Both the position numbers and the translations under genes were made by a program. Below are positions 44,193 through 52,842 of a stretch of DNA of 64,000 nucleotides, piece after piece; position 1 is the stretch's first letter, and every line of letters starts with the position of its first letter. Under the pieces are notes generated by a model. It was given only the letters and a program-made list of their open reading frames with translations, did not search any database and was not told the origin of the DNA. The stretch is from Fimbriiglobus ruber. Its GTDB lineage: Bacteria > Planctomycetota > Planctomycetia > Gemmatales > Gemmataceae. The stretch spans positions 868,001-932,000 of the forward strand of contig NZ_NIDE01000002.1 in NCBI RefSeq assembly GCF_002197845.1, written 5' to 3'.

Positions 44193-44978
44193 TCAGGACG
44201 GCCCCCGGCGGGCGCTCGCAAGCGGCCGCGAACCCGACGTTGGACCGAACCGGGCGGTCGTCCGCCCCTTCCAGTTCGCGCCGCGGCGGGCGGGCTCACT
44301 TTCCAGGTGGGCGACGAACAATTCGGGGACGAGTTGCCGGTCGCGGCGGTCCCATTGCAGGGCGAATTGAACGTCTTCCCGGCAGGCCGACCCGTGGCCC
44401 GACGGGTACGGCTTGGTCCGGCACCCGTGCCGCTCTTCGCCGCCGCCGGTCCGGTGCCAGAGCTGGAAATACCCAATGGGCACGTACCCGTCCGACCCGG
44501 CCCACCGCGCCCCGACGGCAAACCCCGTCGGGGGCGCGATCGCGTGCGGGTGGTCGCTGAACGTGTGCCCGGGCCAGCCGGTGGCGAGGAGCCGGAGCCA
44601 GTCGGCGTGGGTCCGCACGAGGAACCGGTCGGCCCCGTAGATCTTGGCCGGGTCGAGGTGCGACCGGGCCAGGATGTCGTGGGTGCGGGCGGGTAGGACC
44701 ACGTCCGCGTCGACGTGCAGAATCCACCCGCTGGCCGGCAGGTGTTGGAGCCCGCGCTCGACGGCCCGGCCCTTCGAGAACGCCCCGTCCCGCTCGTGGT
44801 CGGCGGTGACGAGGCAGTGCAGCCGATGCTGCCGGCAGACCTCGCGGGTCTCCGCGTCGTCGGCCGCCGTCACGACCGTCCACCGGTCGAACAGCGGCGC
44901 GTTGTGCGGGGCGGCCGCGGCGAGGAAGTCGCCGTACCCGACGCAGACCGTGACGGCGTGGATCGGTTCGCGGAGCAT
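44193..44978 (-). CDS. GT-A type glycosyltransferase-like protein
   Basis: 261 aa. 'RWTVVTAADDAETREVCRQH' and the DxD metal motif in 'ILHVDADVVLPARTHDIL', plus 'CREDVQFALQWDRRDRQLVP', indicate a family-2-like nucleotide-sugar transferase. No membrane segment. One of three glycosyltransferase genes in the phage-like module; might modify phage structural proteins or host surface glycans. Confidence 0.75.
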   Translation of the reverse strand: MLREPIHAVTVCVGYGDFLAAAAPHNAPLFDRWTVVTAADDAETREVCRQHRLHCLVTADHERDGAFSKGRAVERGLQHLPASGWILHVDADVVLPARTHDILARSHLDPAKIYGADRFLVRTHADWLRLLATGWPGHTFSDHPHAIAPPTGFAVGARWAGSDGYVPIGYFQLWHRTGGGEERHGCRTKPYPSGHGSACREDVQFALQWDRRDRQLVPELFVAHLESEPARRGANWKGRTTARFGPTSGSRPLASARRGPS

Positions 44979-45002
44979 GGGAGCCTTTCGGGGAAAGACG
45001 GT

Positions 45003-45296
45003 TTACCGGCACCACCCGCCGAACAGCCGCGGTCGGGCGTCGAACCGCTCCCTCAGCCGCGGGAAAAGCGGCCCCGGCATCGGTTGCGGCAGCGGAACGG
45101 TCGGCGTGTACTGGAACGGGGCCGTCGGGACGTAAGGCACGGCCGCGACGGACGGTGTGACGGGCTGGCCGATCGCCGCCGGAGGCGGGGCGATTTGTTG
45201 GGGGATCGAACAGCCGTACGGCCCGCACGTTTGCGCGACGGCCGTGCCGACGAGGAGGGCGAGGGCGGGCAGCGAGAGCAGGGATCGACGTAGCAT
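45003..45296 (-). CDS. Small secreted Pro-rich protein
   Basis: 97 aa with signal peptide (cleavage after VAQ-type site, residue ~21), a 'CGPYGC' pair and a Pro/Val/Thr-rich remainder. GGAGG 12 nt before ATG. The motif GGTTAGCCTGTGGGCGG lies 40-58 bp upstream, shared with other genes of the module. Confidence 0.6.
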   Translation of the reverse strand: MLRRSLLSLPALALLVGTAVAQTCGPYGCSIPQQIAPPPAAIGQPVTPSVAAVPYVPTAPFQYTPTVPLPQPMPGPLFPRLRERFDARPRLFGGWCR

Positions 45297-45391
45297 CGGG
45301 GTCGCACCTCCGTGGGGTCCGTGCGGATCATCCGCACCGCCCACAGGCTAACCGCGCTGGGCGGATGACCCGCGTCGCGTTCCAGGCTGGT

Positions 45392-45637
45392 TCCCCCTCA
45401 CCCCCAGCTCCTCTCCGACACGGAGAGGGGAGCCCGAAGGTTCCGGAGATCTTCCAATCGGATAACCGGGGAGGTTGTCGTCGCCGGGGGTGAGGTCGTT
45501 CCGGTTCCCCTTCTCCGTGTCGGAAAGGGGGGTTAGGGGGTGAGGTCGCGCCCCCCCAACGGAGAGGGCTCAAAGGCGCGGGGGCCGCGACCTCACCCCC
45601 AGCCCCTCTCCGACACGGAGAGGGGAGCCCGAGAGTT
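45392..45637. repeat. Three copies of a CTCACCCC...GGAGAGGGG repeat
   Basis: Copies at about 45397-45440 (+), 45505-45552 (inverted) and 45591-45637 (+) share CCTCTCCGACACGGAGAGGG; each can fold on itself. Widespread type of bacterial intergenic palindrome. No gene in 45297-45774. Confidence 0.75.
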
Positions 45638-45774
45638 CCAGCGGAGTGGGACGTCCGACCGGAAGCACGGGCGGCTTTGATTGATTTCGTCGTCCGGCGC
45701 GCCAACTTTTTGGCTGATAAGATAGAGAACGGTTGGGGCGTGAAGTGGTGGACGCCCCCCGCGGAGTGAGAGCT

Positions 45775-46578
45775 ATGCCCCGCAAGCGAGCCTTTTATAG
45801 CGTCGTTCAATACATGCCGGACGGCAGCCGGTCCGAGGCGGCCAACGCGGGCATCGTCGTATTCGTACCCGAAACGCGCCGGATAGCCGTGCGAACGTCC
45901 TCAACACTGGCACGCATCAAGAAATTCTTTACTACCAAAAAAAGGGATTTGCGCCGTATCGAACTATCGCTGGAAGCGTTCAAGAACCGTCTGGAGACGG
46001 CTCAAGGCGAGTTCGGGTCGGAGGACGAGTTCCGGCGATTCGTGGCCGCCCGCGCCGACGACGTGCGGATGACGCCGCCCCGGTTGGTCGTTTTGGAAGA
46101 CGCCGCGCGGACGTGCGACGAACTCTATGCAGATTTGGTAGGAGACGAGACGGCGGACGAACCACGGCCGACGGAGAAGTCGTTTTTCCCGCCGCCCGTC
46201 GCCGCGATTTTCGGGCGCCTCGAAGCCGCCCGGAAGGTTTGGCGGCCGGGTACGATCGTGGTGCCCGAGTCGAAGCAGTCCCTGGAAATCCCGTTGGCTT
46301 ACAAGAACGGAAAAGTCAATTACGTGCTCCCGCAGTCACTGGCGCCGGGTCGCCGGCCGGAAGCCCGGCTGCCAAAACTCGGGTTCGACGGGCTCCTGAT
46401 TCACCAACACAAGATTAACGACGAGGAAGGCAAACTCGTTGTTTTGTCGACCGACGAGAGGGCCAGTGGGGAGCTGGAACGTCGATTTGCTGACGTACTA
46501 CAAGACTTTCACGTCCGGTTCGTGCCTTACGCCGCGTCCCTGGAATTTGCCGAGGAAGTGGCAGAGACCGCACACTAA
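45775..46578 (+). CDS. DUF3037 family protein
   Basis: 267 aa. 'FYSVVQYMPDGSRSEAANAG' + 'IVVFVPE' is the DUF3037 signature. The C-terminal half contains 'LLIHQHKINDEEGKLVVLST'. ATG 45775 lies after GCGGAGTGAGAGCT. Runs against the surrounding minus-strand module and so is probably not part of it. Function unknown; DUF3037 genes often accompany HipA-like kinase genes, none of which is seen here. Confidence 0.75.
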   Translation: MPRKRAFYSVVQYMPDGSRSEAANAGIVVFVPETRRIAVRTSSTLARIKKFFTTKKRDLRRIELSLEAFKNRLETAQGEFGSEDEFRRFVAARADDVRMTPPRLVVLEDAARTCDELYADLVGDETADEPRPTEKSFFPPPVAAIFGRLEAARKVWRPGTIVVPESKQSLEIPLAYKNGKVNYVLPQSLAPGRRPEARLPKLGFDGLLIHQHKINDEEGKLVVLSTDERASGELERRFADVLQDFHVRFVPYAASLEFAEEVAETAH

Positions 46579-46592
46579 CAGGGGATGCGCGC

Positions 46593-47879
46593 TCACTTCT
46601 TTAATGCATCAAACCGCACCACCCCCTGGTGCGGCGTCGGTTTCTCGGCCGCGTACCCCGCTTCGTCGATCGCCCGCCGCACGCCCGGACAGTGTTCCCA
46701 GTCGCAATCGTCCAACGCGATGACCCCACCGGCGACCATCCGCGGTCCGAAGTAAGCGAGGGCCGCCCTGGTCGTCTGGTAGGTGTCGCCGTCGAGGTGG
46801 ACGCAGCGGAAGCGTAAGCCGTCGACCGCCGTCTCCGGGAACATACCGACGTGGAAGACCGCCCGGGGATTCGCCAGGAACGCTTCAACCTCGTCGGCCC
46901 CACACGCGAACTCGCCGCGCCGGTGGCCACCCGGCAACTCATCGTCTTCCGGGATGCCGGCGAAGGTGTCGAATAAGTGGAGCGGCGTGCCGGGCGACAC
47001 CCAGCCCATCACCTTGGCCGACCCGCCGCGGAAGACGCCCAACTCGGCCAGGTCGCCGGGCAACCGCTCGGTCTGACGGACCACCTCCGCGATCGTCCGG
47101 AGTCGCCCGGTGTCGAGGAGCGAACGGTCTTCGGCTTTCTTGACCGCGTTCCAGCCCCACCGCGGGCGGAGGTCGTCGAGGCCGGGAATCCAGGTGTCCT
47201 CGTTGACGCCGTACAGGCCGAATTCCCTTGCAAAGTGGCAGTTCGCCGACGTGAGGCAGACTTCGAGCAGGGCGGGCGTCTTCAGCGCCTCGGCCAGCCA
47301 CCAGTTCCCGGACTGGTTGCCGATGTACAGGTCCGCGCCGGCGATCACCTCGGCCAATTCGAGGTGGTCGCGGGTCGGGTAGTACGCGACCGGCCCGACG
47401 TGCAGAACGAAATCGCGGTGCTCGTCCGACGACCCAACGAAGACCGCATCGAGGTGGTATGTGCGCCACGCACGCTTCAGAGCGGGGACGAAGTTCCAAT
47501 TGAGGTATCGGTTACTCCGGTGGAAAACGACCCGCGCGACGCGGTTGACCCGCGGCACCGTCAGCCACGGCCGCTCCCGCGGAAAGTGTTCCGCCCCGTG
47601 GCAATCGGCGACCATGTCGGCGATATTGAGCCGGCTGTTATACCGGCCCCGCCAGGCGTCCAGGTTCGTCCCGGTCGGCCCCTCGGCCCATTGGACGGAC
47701 GCGAGGTAGGTCTGGGCTTCGAGGAGCGGTCGCAGACTCTCGGCCCGCTCCCGCGTCATCCGGTAGCCGGTGTGGGAGGAGGGGAACAGGCGGAGGTGGC
47801 CGCCGCCGAGCGCCTTGACCGTGGCGAGTGCCGCGATCAGGTCGCCGATGTCGCCGCTGTGGGAAAAGGTGGTCGTCAT
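46593..47879 (-). CDS. Bifunctional glycosyltransferase-like / TylF-type methyltransferase
   Basis: 428 aa. Residues ~1-240 resemble a GT9/heptosyltransferase-like fold ('FSHSGDIGDLIAALATVKAL', 'LAEVIAGADLYIGNQSGNWW'). Residues ~255-428 match TylF/macrocin O-methyltransferases ('GDLAELGVFRGGSAKVMGWV', 'PLHLFDTFAGIPEDD', 'VHLDGDTYQTTRAALAYFGP', 'VIALDDCDW'). Starts inside the stop of the GT25 gene (ATGA), so the two are translationally coupled and probably act on the same glycan. Confidence 0.78.
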   Translation of the reverse strand: MTTTFSHSGDIGDLIAALATVKALGGGHLRLFPSSHTGYRMTRERAESLRPLLEAQTYLASVQWAEGPTGTNLDAWRGRYNSRLNIADMVADCHGAEHFPRERPWLTVPRVNRVARVVFHRSNRYLNWNFVPALKRAWRTYHLDAVFVGSSDEHRDFVLHVGPVAYYPTRDHLELAEVIAGADLYIGNQSGNWWLAEALKTPALLEVCLTSANCHFAREFGLYGVNEDTWIPGLDDLRPRWGWNAVKKAEDRSLLDTGRLRTIAEVVRQTERLPGDLAELGVFRGGSAKVMGWVSPGTPLHLFDTFAGIPEDDELPGGHRRGEFACGADEVEAFLANPRAVFHVGMFPETAVDGLRFRCVHLDGDTYQTTRAALAYFGPRMVAGGVIALDDCDWEHCPGVRRAIDEAGYAAEKPTPHQGVVRFDALKK

Positions 47880-49636
47880 CGGCCGTCCTTCCACCCCCGG
47901 GCAGCTTCTTCGACCGACGCCGCCGTTACTTCGACGACCTTCCGGTCCGTCGCACGTGCAACGTCCTCGGCCCGGATCTCCGGGTGCCAGACGAGGGGCA
48001 CCGCGCCGGTCTTCTCGCACTCCCGGGCGACCGTTTCGAACCACTCCCGCAACCCCGGCGCCCGGTCGGCCGCGACGGCGATCGCCCGCAAGCCGTTGTC
48101 CTGGCCCGTGACCGGGTCCGTCCAATACCCGCCGTGGAACCCGGGCAGCGCCTCGGCCACGCTCCGGGGCGCCCGGAGGATGAGGACGTGCGTGGCCCCG
48201 TAGTTGGCTTTGAGCTTGCAATCGGTGAGCCGAGCCAGGCACTCTTCGACCGTGTCGCCCTTCACCTCGATGACGCCGGGGTGGATCGCCCGGACGTCGG
48301 CGGCCGAGATCATTGGGTGGTAGACGCAGACGACCGACCCCTCGTCCGACGCGCACTCCCAGGAGATGGTGTCGACCCACTTTCGGAGGGCTGGCCCCTT
48401 TTGTCGGTGCTTGACGACGTCCGCCAGCCCGCGGTCGAGATCCTGTTCGTCGCGGTCGTGGCCGGTGTGGAGGCCGTACCCGCGGAGTCGGCTGACGACG
48501 CCCGGCGGACAGGTGAGGTGGACGACCGGGATGTCCTTCGGGGCGACCCAGAACTTGGCCGGGTTCTCGCGGCCGGAAATGTCGCTCCGCCCTCCCGCCT
48601 GCCCGAACACGAACGGGTCGGGCGCGTAGACCTTCCAGCTCTTCTGCCACTCGCCCATCTTCCAGTCGATGTGAACGCCGCAGGTGTACCAGAGGTTAAG
48701 TAGCGACCTCATCGCCCCGCCGCGGACCGCGTAGGCGTGGGTCCGCTGGCAGTTCCGCACGCGGACAACGCCCGGCGCGACCCGCCCGGCGGGGCTCCCC
48801 ATGTGCTGGCCGCCGAGCATGAGCTGGTCCCAATCGGCCGGTACGGCCCGCAGAAATTCTTCCAGACGGCCCCACGCCTCCGTGTACCACGCGAGGTCGT
48901 CTTCCAGCATCAAGACGGACCCGACGCCGTCCATGAGCGCGCGCTCCAGGCATGTCACGTGCGACCGGAGGCACCCCCAGGCCCCGCCGCCCTGGGAGAA
49001 ATAGGACGGCACGCCGACGGTGTCGCCGCGGACCGCCTCGAAGACGGTCGGCTCGGGCAGCTTCCAGCCGTACTCGACCTGGTTCGCGCGGAACGCCGCG
49101 AGTCGGTCGGCGCGCTGCTTGAGGTTGATGAGGTAAACGCGGTCGAACACGACGGCCTCTCTTGAAGAATGAGTCACGGGGGCCACGGAACTCTCGTTCT
49201 CGCCTTCTCTCTCTTTCTCTGTGACCTCTGTGGCTAAGCTCGGTTGTTTGTGTTCGGCCACGTCGTCTGGCGTGTAGTCGGGACACCGATCGCACCGGGC
49301 GACGTTGGGTCGGTCGTCAGCCTTGACGCAGGTGCCGTGGACGTCGCAGGCGCGCAGCCATTTGCCCTGACAGCCGCATCGCGTGCCGCGTCCGTCCGTG
49401 TGATCCAGAATGGAACCAAGGTGGATGCAGTCGCGCCGCTTTGCCGGGGCGGCGGTTGCGAGGGGCTGCTGGTGCATGGGCGGGTTGCCGGCGGCGGCCC
49501 GCTTCCGCCACAGCTCGCGGTACCGCTCACGTTTCTCGCCCGACATGGAGATCGGTTCGCCGGCCGCGGTGAACCCCGTCCAGATGGCCAGTTCGACGTC
49601 CGAAAGGGCGCGCCCCAATTCGTCCACATACGTCAT
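47876..49636 (-). CDS. GT25-type glycosyltransferase with Cys-rich N-terminal domain
   Basis: 586 aa. Residues 1-~65 are a short phage-like helical region; ~69-120 hold a Cys/His cluster ('CGCQGKWLRACDVHGTC', 'CDRCPDY'). Residues ~131-160 ('SLATEVTEKEREGENESS') are the translation of a dispersed hairpin repeat. The GT25 core starts at ~166 ('FDRVYLINLKQRADRLAAFR') with 'SVLMLEDDLAWYTEAWGRL' as the metal site. The C-terminal ~170 residues have two related segments ('VVCVYHPMISAADV', 'VPLVWHPEIRAEDV'). Overlaps both neighbours (ATGA). Confidence 0.75.
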   Translation of the reverse strand: MTYVDELGRALSDVELAIWTGFTAAGEPISMSGEKRERYRELWRKRAAAGNPPMHQQPLATAAPAKRRDCIHLGSILDHTDGRGTRCGCQGKWLRACDVHGTCVKADDRPNVARCDRCPDYTPDDVAEHKQPSLATEVTEKEREGENESSVAPVTHSSREAVVFDRVYLINLKQRADRLAAFRANQVEYGWKLPEPTVFEAVRGDTVGVPSYFSQGGGAWGCLRSHVTCLERALMDGVGSVLMLEDDLAWYTEAWGRLEEFLRAVPADWDQLMLGGQHMGSPAGRVAPGVVRVRNCQRTHAYAVRGGAMRSLLNLWYTCGVHIDWKMGEWQKSWKVYAPDPFVFGQAGGRSDISGRENPAKFWVAPKDIPVVHLTCPPGVVSRLRGYGLHTGHDRDEQDLDRGLADVVKHRQKGPALRKWVDTISWECASDEGSVVCVYHPMISAADVRAIHPGVIEVKGDTVEECLARLTDCKLKANYGATHVLILRAPRSVAEALPGFHGGYWTDPVTGQDNGLRAIAVAADRAPGLREWFETVARECEKTGAVPLVWHPEIRAEDVARATDRKVVEVTAASVEEAARGWKDGR

Positions 49637-50082
49637 GGCGATTCCGTGATGGTGTAAGTCACGCTTTCAGCGGAACCGCAGCACTGATTCACCGGGACGT
49701 AAGTGCCGGATAAATAAAACGGCGAGAGCGTCGGATAAACCACCGTGTCCGGCGGGCCCGAGTAAGCTGGCGCGCCCGGAATGCCCAACAGGGGTCTACC
49801 AATCGTCCATTGCCCCGTTGCCGGATCGTAAGTCAATTTCAACCCGACGCCCGGGTCTCCTTCCCCGCACGCACAAGATCCGCACCCGCCCGAGACTGTC
49901 CATGCGCAGGTGGAGGTGTCTGGACTATATGCTGTTTGGGTGAAGGTCGTAGACGCGTCGGGATCCGTGCTGCCCAACGCACACGGATCGCCACCCGCGA
50001 TCGTCACCGACAGTGACAACGAGGTCGGGCACGACGGCGGCGACCCGCAGCAGCACGACCCGTCGCTCGTGTTCGTTGGCAT
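49633..50082 (-). CDS. Cys-rich phage-like structural protein, unassigned
   Basis: 149 aa, Ser/Thr/Gly/Cys-rich, with 'DGSCCCGSPPSCP', 'CAWTVSGGCGSCACGEGDPG' and 'QCCGSAESVTYTITESP'. Beta-structured, no signal peptide. One nucleotide separates it from the Ser-rich protein gene and it overlaps the GT25 gene by 4 nt. Disulfide or metal binding by the cysteines is possible. Confidence 0.6.
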   Translation of the reverse strand: MPTNTSDGSCCCGSPPSCPTSLSLSVTIAGGDPCALGSTDPDASTTFTQTAYSPDTSTCAWTVSGGCGSCACGEGDPGVGLKLTYDPATGQWTIGRPLLGIPGAPAYSGPPDTVVYPTLSPFYLSGTYVPVNQCCGSAESVTYTITESP

Positions 50083-50083
50083 G

Positions 50084-51823
50084 TCAGGGGGTATCCGAAA
50101 GGGTCAGGCAGCCGTTCGCGAACGACAGATATTTCGTCGTCGTCGTCAGTACGCCGTCGGAGCACGTCACGGACACGACCACTTCGACACTCCCACACCC
50201 GGACCCCGAGATCGATTCCGACTCCGAACTCGACCCGCTCGCCGACTGGGAGTTCGAAGACGATCCGGATGCGGACTGAGAGTTCGAGGATGACCCGCTC
50301 AGAGACTCGCTCTGGGAACTCGACCCCGATTCGGACGTCGACGAGGTCGACGACCCGGAGGTCGACGATCCGGAGGTCGATGATCCGGAGGACGACGATC
50401 CGGACGAACTCGATGAACTCGACGAACGCGGCGGGCAGCAGCACGTGTACTGGAACTCCCACTTGCCCGGCTGCGTCTTTGACCGCCAGAACCACGCGTA
50501 AGCCGTCCGGTCCGTCGGCACGTCGGGTGGGTAACCGGTCTTGTCCGGGAGGGGGTACGCGGCCAGCTCGATTTCCGCGCCCACCTCGACGTAGTTAAAC
50601 GAGGCGTCCAGTATGACCGTCTGAAACGAATAGGCCGTGGGGCTGCCGTCGGAGGCGCTCGACCCCGGCACGCCGGCCCCCGTCACCACACCCCACCGGC
50701 CGTCCAACGGCCGCGGGGCGGCGTACACGTTGGCGTCGCCCCACGGCGGCCGGACCACCCGCGTCAGGATCTTGTCCGCGCACTGCTCCCACTCCGTCAC
50801 GTCCTCGGCGCCGGTGGGCACCCACGCGACCACGCCGCGGAACGTCGCGTCGACGGCGGGGAGCAGCCAGCGGTAGTAGTCGCTCGCGGCTTCGGTGGCG
50901 CAGGCGTCCTGGTGGTCGGTGTCCGCCGCCTGGACGTCGGCGTTGAATTGGCCGACGTAGCCGGGCAATCCTTCCGCGTCCTCGTATTCGGGCAGGGAAA
51001 GGTCGGAGAGGGCGAGTGTGGTTTGGGCCGGCTCGTCGCCGAAGAAAATGACCGCACACGAGCCGGGAACCGTCGCCGCGATGTCGGCCGCCGCGATGAT
51101 GCCCCCCGTCTCGACCTCCGTTTCGTTCGCCGCCCACTGCGAATCGCTGTCCGCGGACGCCCCGTCCCACCGGCGAACGAGCACCGTCCCGTCGAGCCGG
51201 CGGACGACCCGGCAGCCGACCGACCGGGCGGCCGCATCCAACAGGACCGGCAGGGGCTGGTACGACACCACCCACCGGTCGGTCGGCGTGCTGTACCCTT
51301 CGGGGATTTCGTCCACTTCGGCCGAGACGCCGAGGCCGCCCGTCAGGGTGTCGAACAGGTCGGCCCAACTCTCTGGTGCTTTCGTGATGTTCGGCTGACT
51401 GCCCTCCCGCCACCAGTACCAGCGCTCGTCCACGAGCGACAGGAGGTACAAGTCCCCGTCCTGGTCGTTCTGGGCGATCGGCCGCGGCGGGAGCAGGTAC
51501 ATGTCGGCCGAGATGCTGTCCTGGCCGTCGTCGATTTCCAGGGCCTGCGCGCCGTCGCCCGCGGACTGGATCGCGTCCAACGTCGTCGCGTCCACGACGT
51601 GGTGGTAAGTCGCCCACCGGCTGGCCCCGGTCGGCCACCGGAGGACGCCCGGCCGGGGCGGCTCGCTGCGCGGCGGGGCCGGGCGGGGCAGGTAGGCGGG
51701 GCCGGGGACGTAATAGCCGTCGGGCGTCGATTCGACGATCGACCGCGCGTGCCACCATGTTTCCAGGTGGTCGCGGACCGCGTCTGTCAACAGGGGGAGA
51801 TCAACGCCCGCGTAGGTGATCAT
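50084..51823 (-). CDS. Phage tail/baseplate-like protein with Ser-rich region
   Basis: 579 aa. The first ~460 residues begin 'ITYAGVDLPLLTDAVRDHLE' and read as a structured alpha/beta protein with 'VSYQPLPVLLDAAARSVGCR', reminiscent of phage tail hub proteins, though not clearly assigned. About 465-545 is a low-complexity Ser/Gly/Thr/Gln/Glu tract made of repeats such as SNSQSASGSS. A short C-terminal Cys-containing beta domain follows. GGTTAGTCTGCG lies directly before the ATG. Confidence 0.6.
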   Translation of the reverse strand: MITYAGVDLPLLTDAVRDHLETWWHARSIVESTPDGYYVPGPAYLPRPAPPRSEPPRPGVLRWPTGASRWATYHHVVDATTLDAIQSAGDGAQALEIDDGQDSISADMYLLPPRPIAQNDQDGDLYLLSLVDERWYWWREGSQPNITKAPESWADLFDTLTGGLGVSAEVDEIPEGYSTPTDRWVVSYQPLPVLLDAAARSVGCRVVRRLDGTVLVRRWDGASADSDSQWAANETEVETGGIIAAADIAATVPGSCAVIFFGDEPAQTTLALSDLSLPEYEDAEGLPGYVGQFNADVQAADTDHQDACATEAASDYYRWLLPAVDATFRGVVAWVPTGAEDVTEWEQCADKILTRVVRPPWGDANVYAAPRPLDGRWGVVTGAGVPGSSASDGSPTAYSFQTVILDASFNYVEVGAEIELAAYPLPDKTGYPPDVPTDRTAYAWFWRSKTQPGKWEFQYTCCCPPRSSSSSSSSGSSSSGSSTSGSSTSGSSTSSTSESGSSSQSESLSGSSSNSQSASGSSSNSQSASGSSSESESISGSGCGSVEVVVSVTCSDGVLTTTTKYLSFANGCLTLSDTP

Positions 51824-51856
51824 AGACGCAGACTAACCCGGACGGAGTTCAGGCGG

Positions 51857-52195
51857 GTTAGCCACGGAGATCACAGAGAGGAGAGAGAAGAGAGAAAGGC
51901 AGACAGGGTCCGGGTGGTGGTGTCCCATCTCAGCCGGCTTCCGTGATTGGTGCGGTCGTTCGCCCGGTGTCCCCGGGCTCCCGCCCGGGTCTACGTTCGG
52001 CCGCCCCGGAGGGGCGGAAATCCGGTGTCCACGCGAGGGACCGAATGCATCGGCTGTTCGTGGTTTTCCGCCCCTCCGGAGCGGCCGAACGTAGACCCGG
52101 GCGGGAGCCCGGGGACACCGGGCGAACGGCCGCACCCTGCTCACCCCAGCGTTTTCACTCTCCTCTGTGCCCTCTGTGCTCTCTGTGGCTAAATC
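51857..52195. repeat. Nested palindromes (copy 2 of the ~160-bp repeat inside an outer hairpin)
   Basis: The inner element 51957-52128 has 64-bp near-perfect arms (tip CGTTCGCCCGGTGTCCCC) around a 44-nt loop. An outer inverted repeat (TAGCCACGGAGATCACAGAG from 51858; inverse to about 52195) flanks it. The whole of 51824-52203 is filled by this and has no gene. Confidence 0.85.
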
Positions 52196-52203
52196 TCTTC
52201 TCT

Positions 52204-52731
52204 TCACAGTCCGCCGTTGCCGCTGAAGTCCGTCCGGAACTTCGCGCTCACCGGCACCCGAGCCCACGCCCAGCCGGTCGCCGGCTTCCGCGGGTTGAAA
52301 ACGACCGCCCCGCCCAGACGCATCGGCTCGATCAGGACCGACGTGGCGCCGGTCGGGTCGGGCACCGGTTGGACCTGGACCGCCGCGATCACGCTCTTGA
52401 CGAGCCGGCCCATGCCGTTCGAGGCGTCCCGGAGCAGGCGGGCGTCCCGGAACTGCTGGTCGGACCCCAGCCGGCAGAACACGTCGACCCGGAACCGCCC
52501 GTCGAACGCCGTCTGGGCCGACCCGCCGCCCGCGACGAGCCCGTCGATCGGGGGAAGCGATTCGACCCCGACGGCCACGAACTTGTCCCCGGGCGGGTGC
52601 GCGAGCAGGTCGTCCGGCTCGCCCAGGTACGCGAACACGTATTCGCGGGGGAGGGCCGCGCCGGCACGGACCAGCGACTCGATCGCGCCGAGTACGTCCG
52701 TCACCCAGGCCGATTGACCGAACGCGATCAC
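52204..52731 (-). CDS. Phage tail-like protein
   Basis: 175 aa. 'VTDVLGAIESLVRAGAALPR' at the N-terminus and 'RFRVDVFCRLGSDQQFRDAR' in the middle, no signal peptide. Size and position between fibre genes and the tail-hub-like gene suggest a tail-completion or joining protein; no defined family. Confidence 0.55.
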   Translation of the reverse strand: MIAFGQSAWVTDVLGAIESLVRAGAALPREYVFAYLGEPDDLLAHPPGDKFVAVGVESLPPIDGLVAGGGSAQTAFDGRFRVDVFCRLGSDQQFRDARLLRDASNGMGRLVKSVIAAVQVQPVPDPTGATSVLIEPMRLGGAVVFNPRKPATGWAWARVPVSAKFRTDFSGNGGL

Positions 52732-52734
52732 GGG

Positions 52735-52842
52735 CTACCCCCGGAACTGGTACAGGGTGTAAAGAGTCAGGCCCGCGACCGCCGCGAACACCGCGGCGGA
52801 CGCCAGTAGGCCGACGAACCACGCCAGCCGAGAACCGGCCAT
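52735..52842 (-). CDS. 35-aa single-TM protein
   Basis: MAGSRLAWFVGLLASAAVFA followed by VAGLTLYTLYQFRG: one membrane helix with a short basic end. Its ATG overlaps the TGA of the upstream gene (ATGA), and its stop is 3 bp before the next gene, so the coupling supports a real gene despite the small size. Possibly a holin-like or membrane-targeting peptide. Confidence 0.6.
   Translation of the reverse strand: MAGSRLAWFVGLLASAAVFAAVAGLTLYTLYQFRG

Noticed and set aside
45392-45637. The three CTCACCCC/GGAGAGGGG copies as an insertion sequence
   Set aside because: No open frame, no terminal repeats with target duplication; a common self-complementary intergenic repeat.
46593-48650. A single 685-aa protein starting at 48650
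   Set aside because: The first ~257 residues are a shadow of the GT25 gene; the real start is ATG 47879 with an ATGA overlap.
50004-50495. A 163-aa minus-strand protein rich in Val/Arg/Ile
   Set aside because: It is the frame-shifted shadow of the Ser-rich tract of the gene at 50084-51823.
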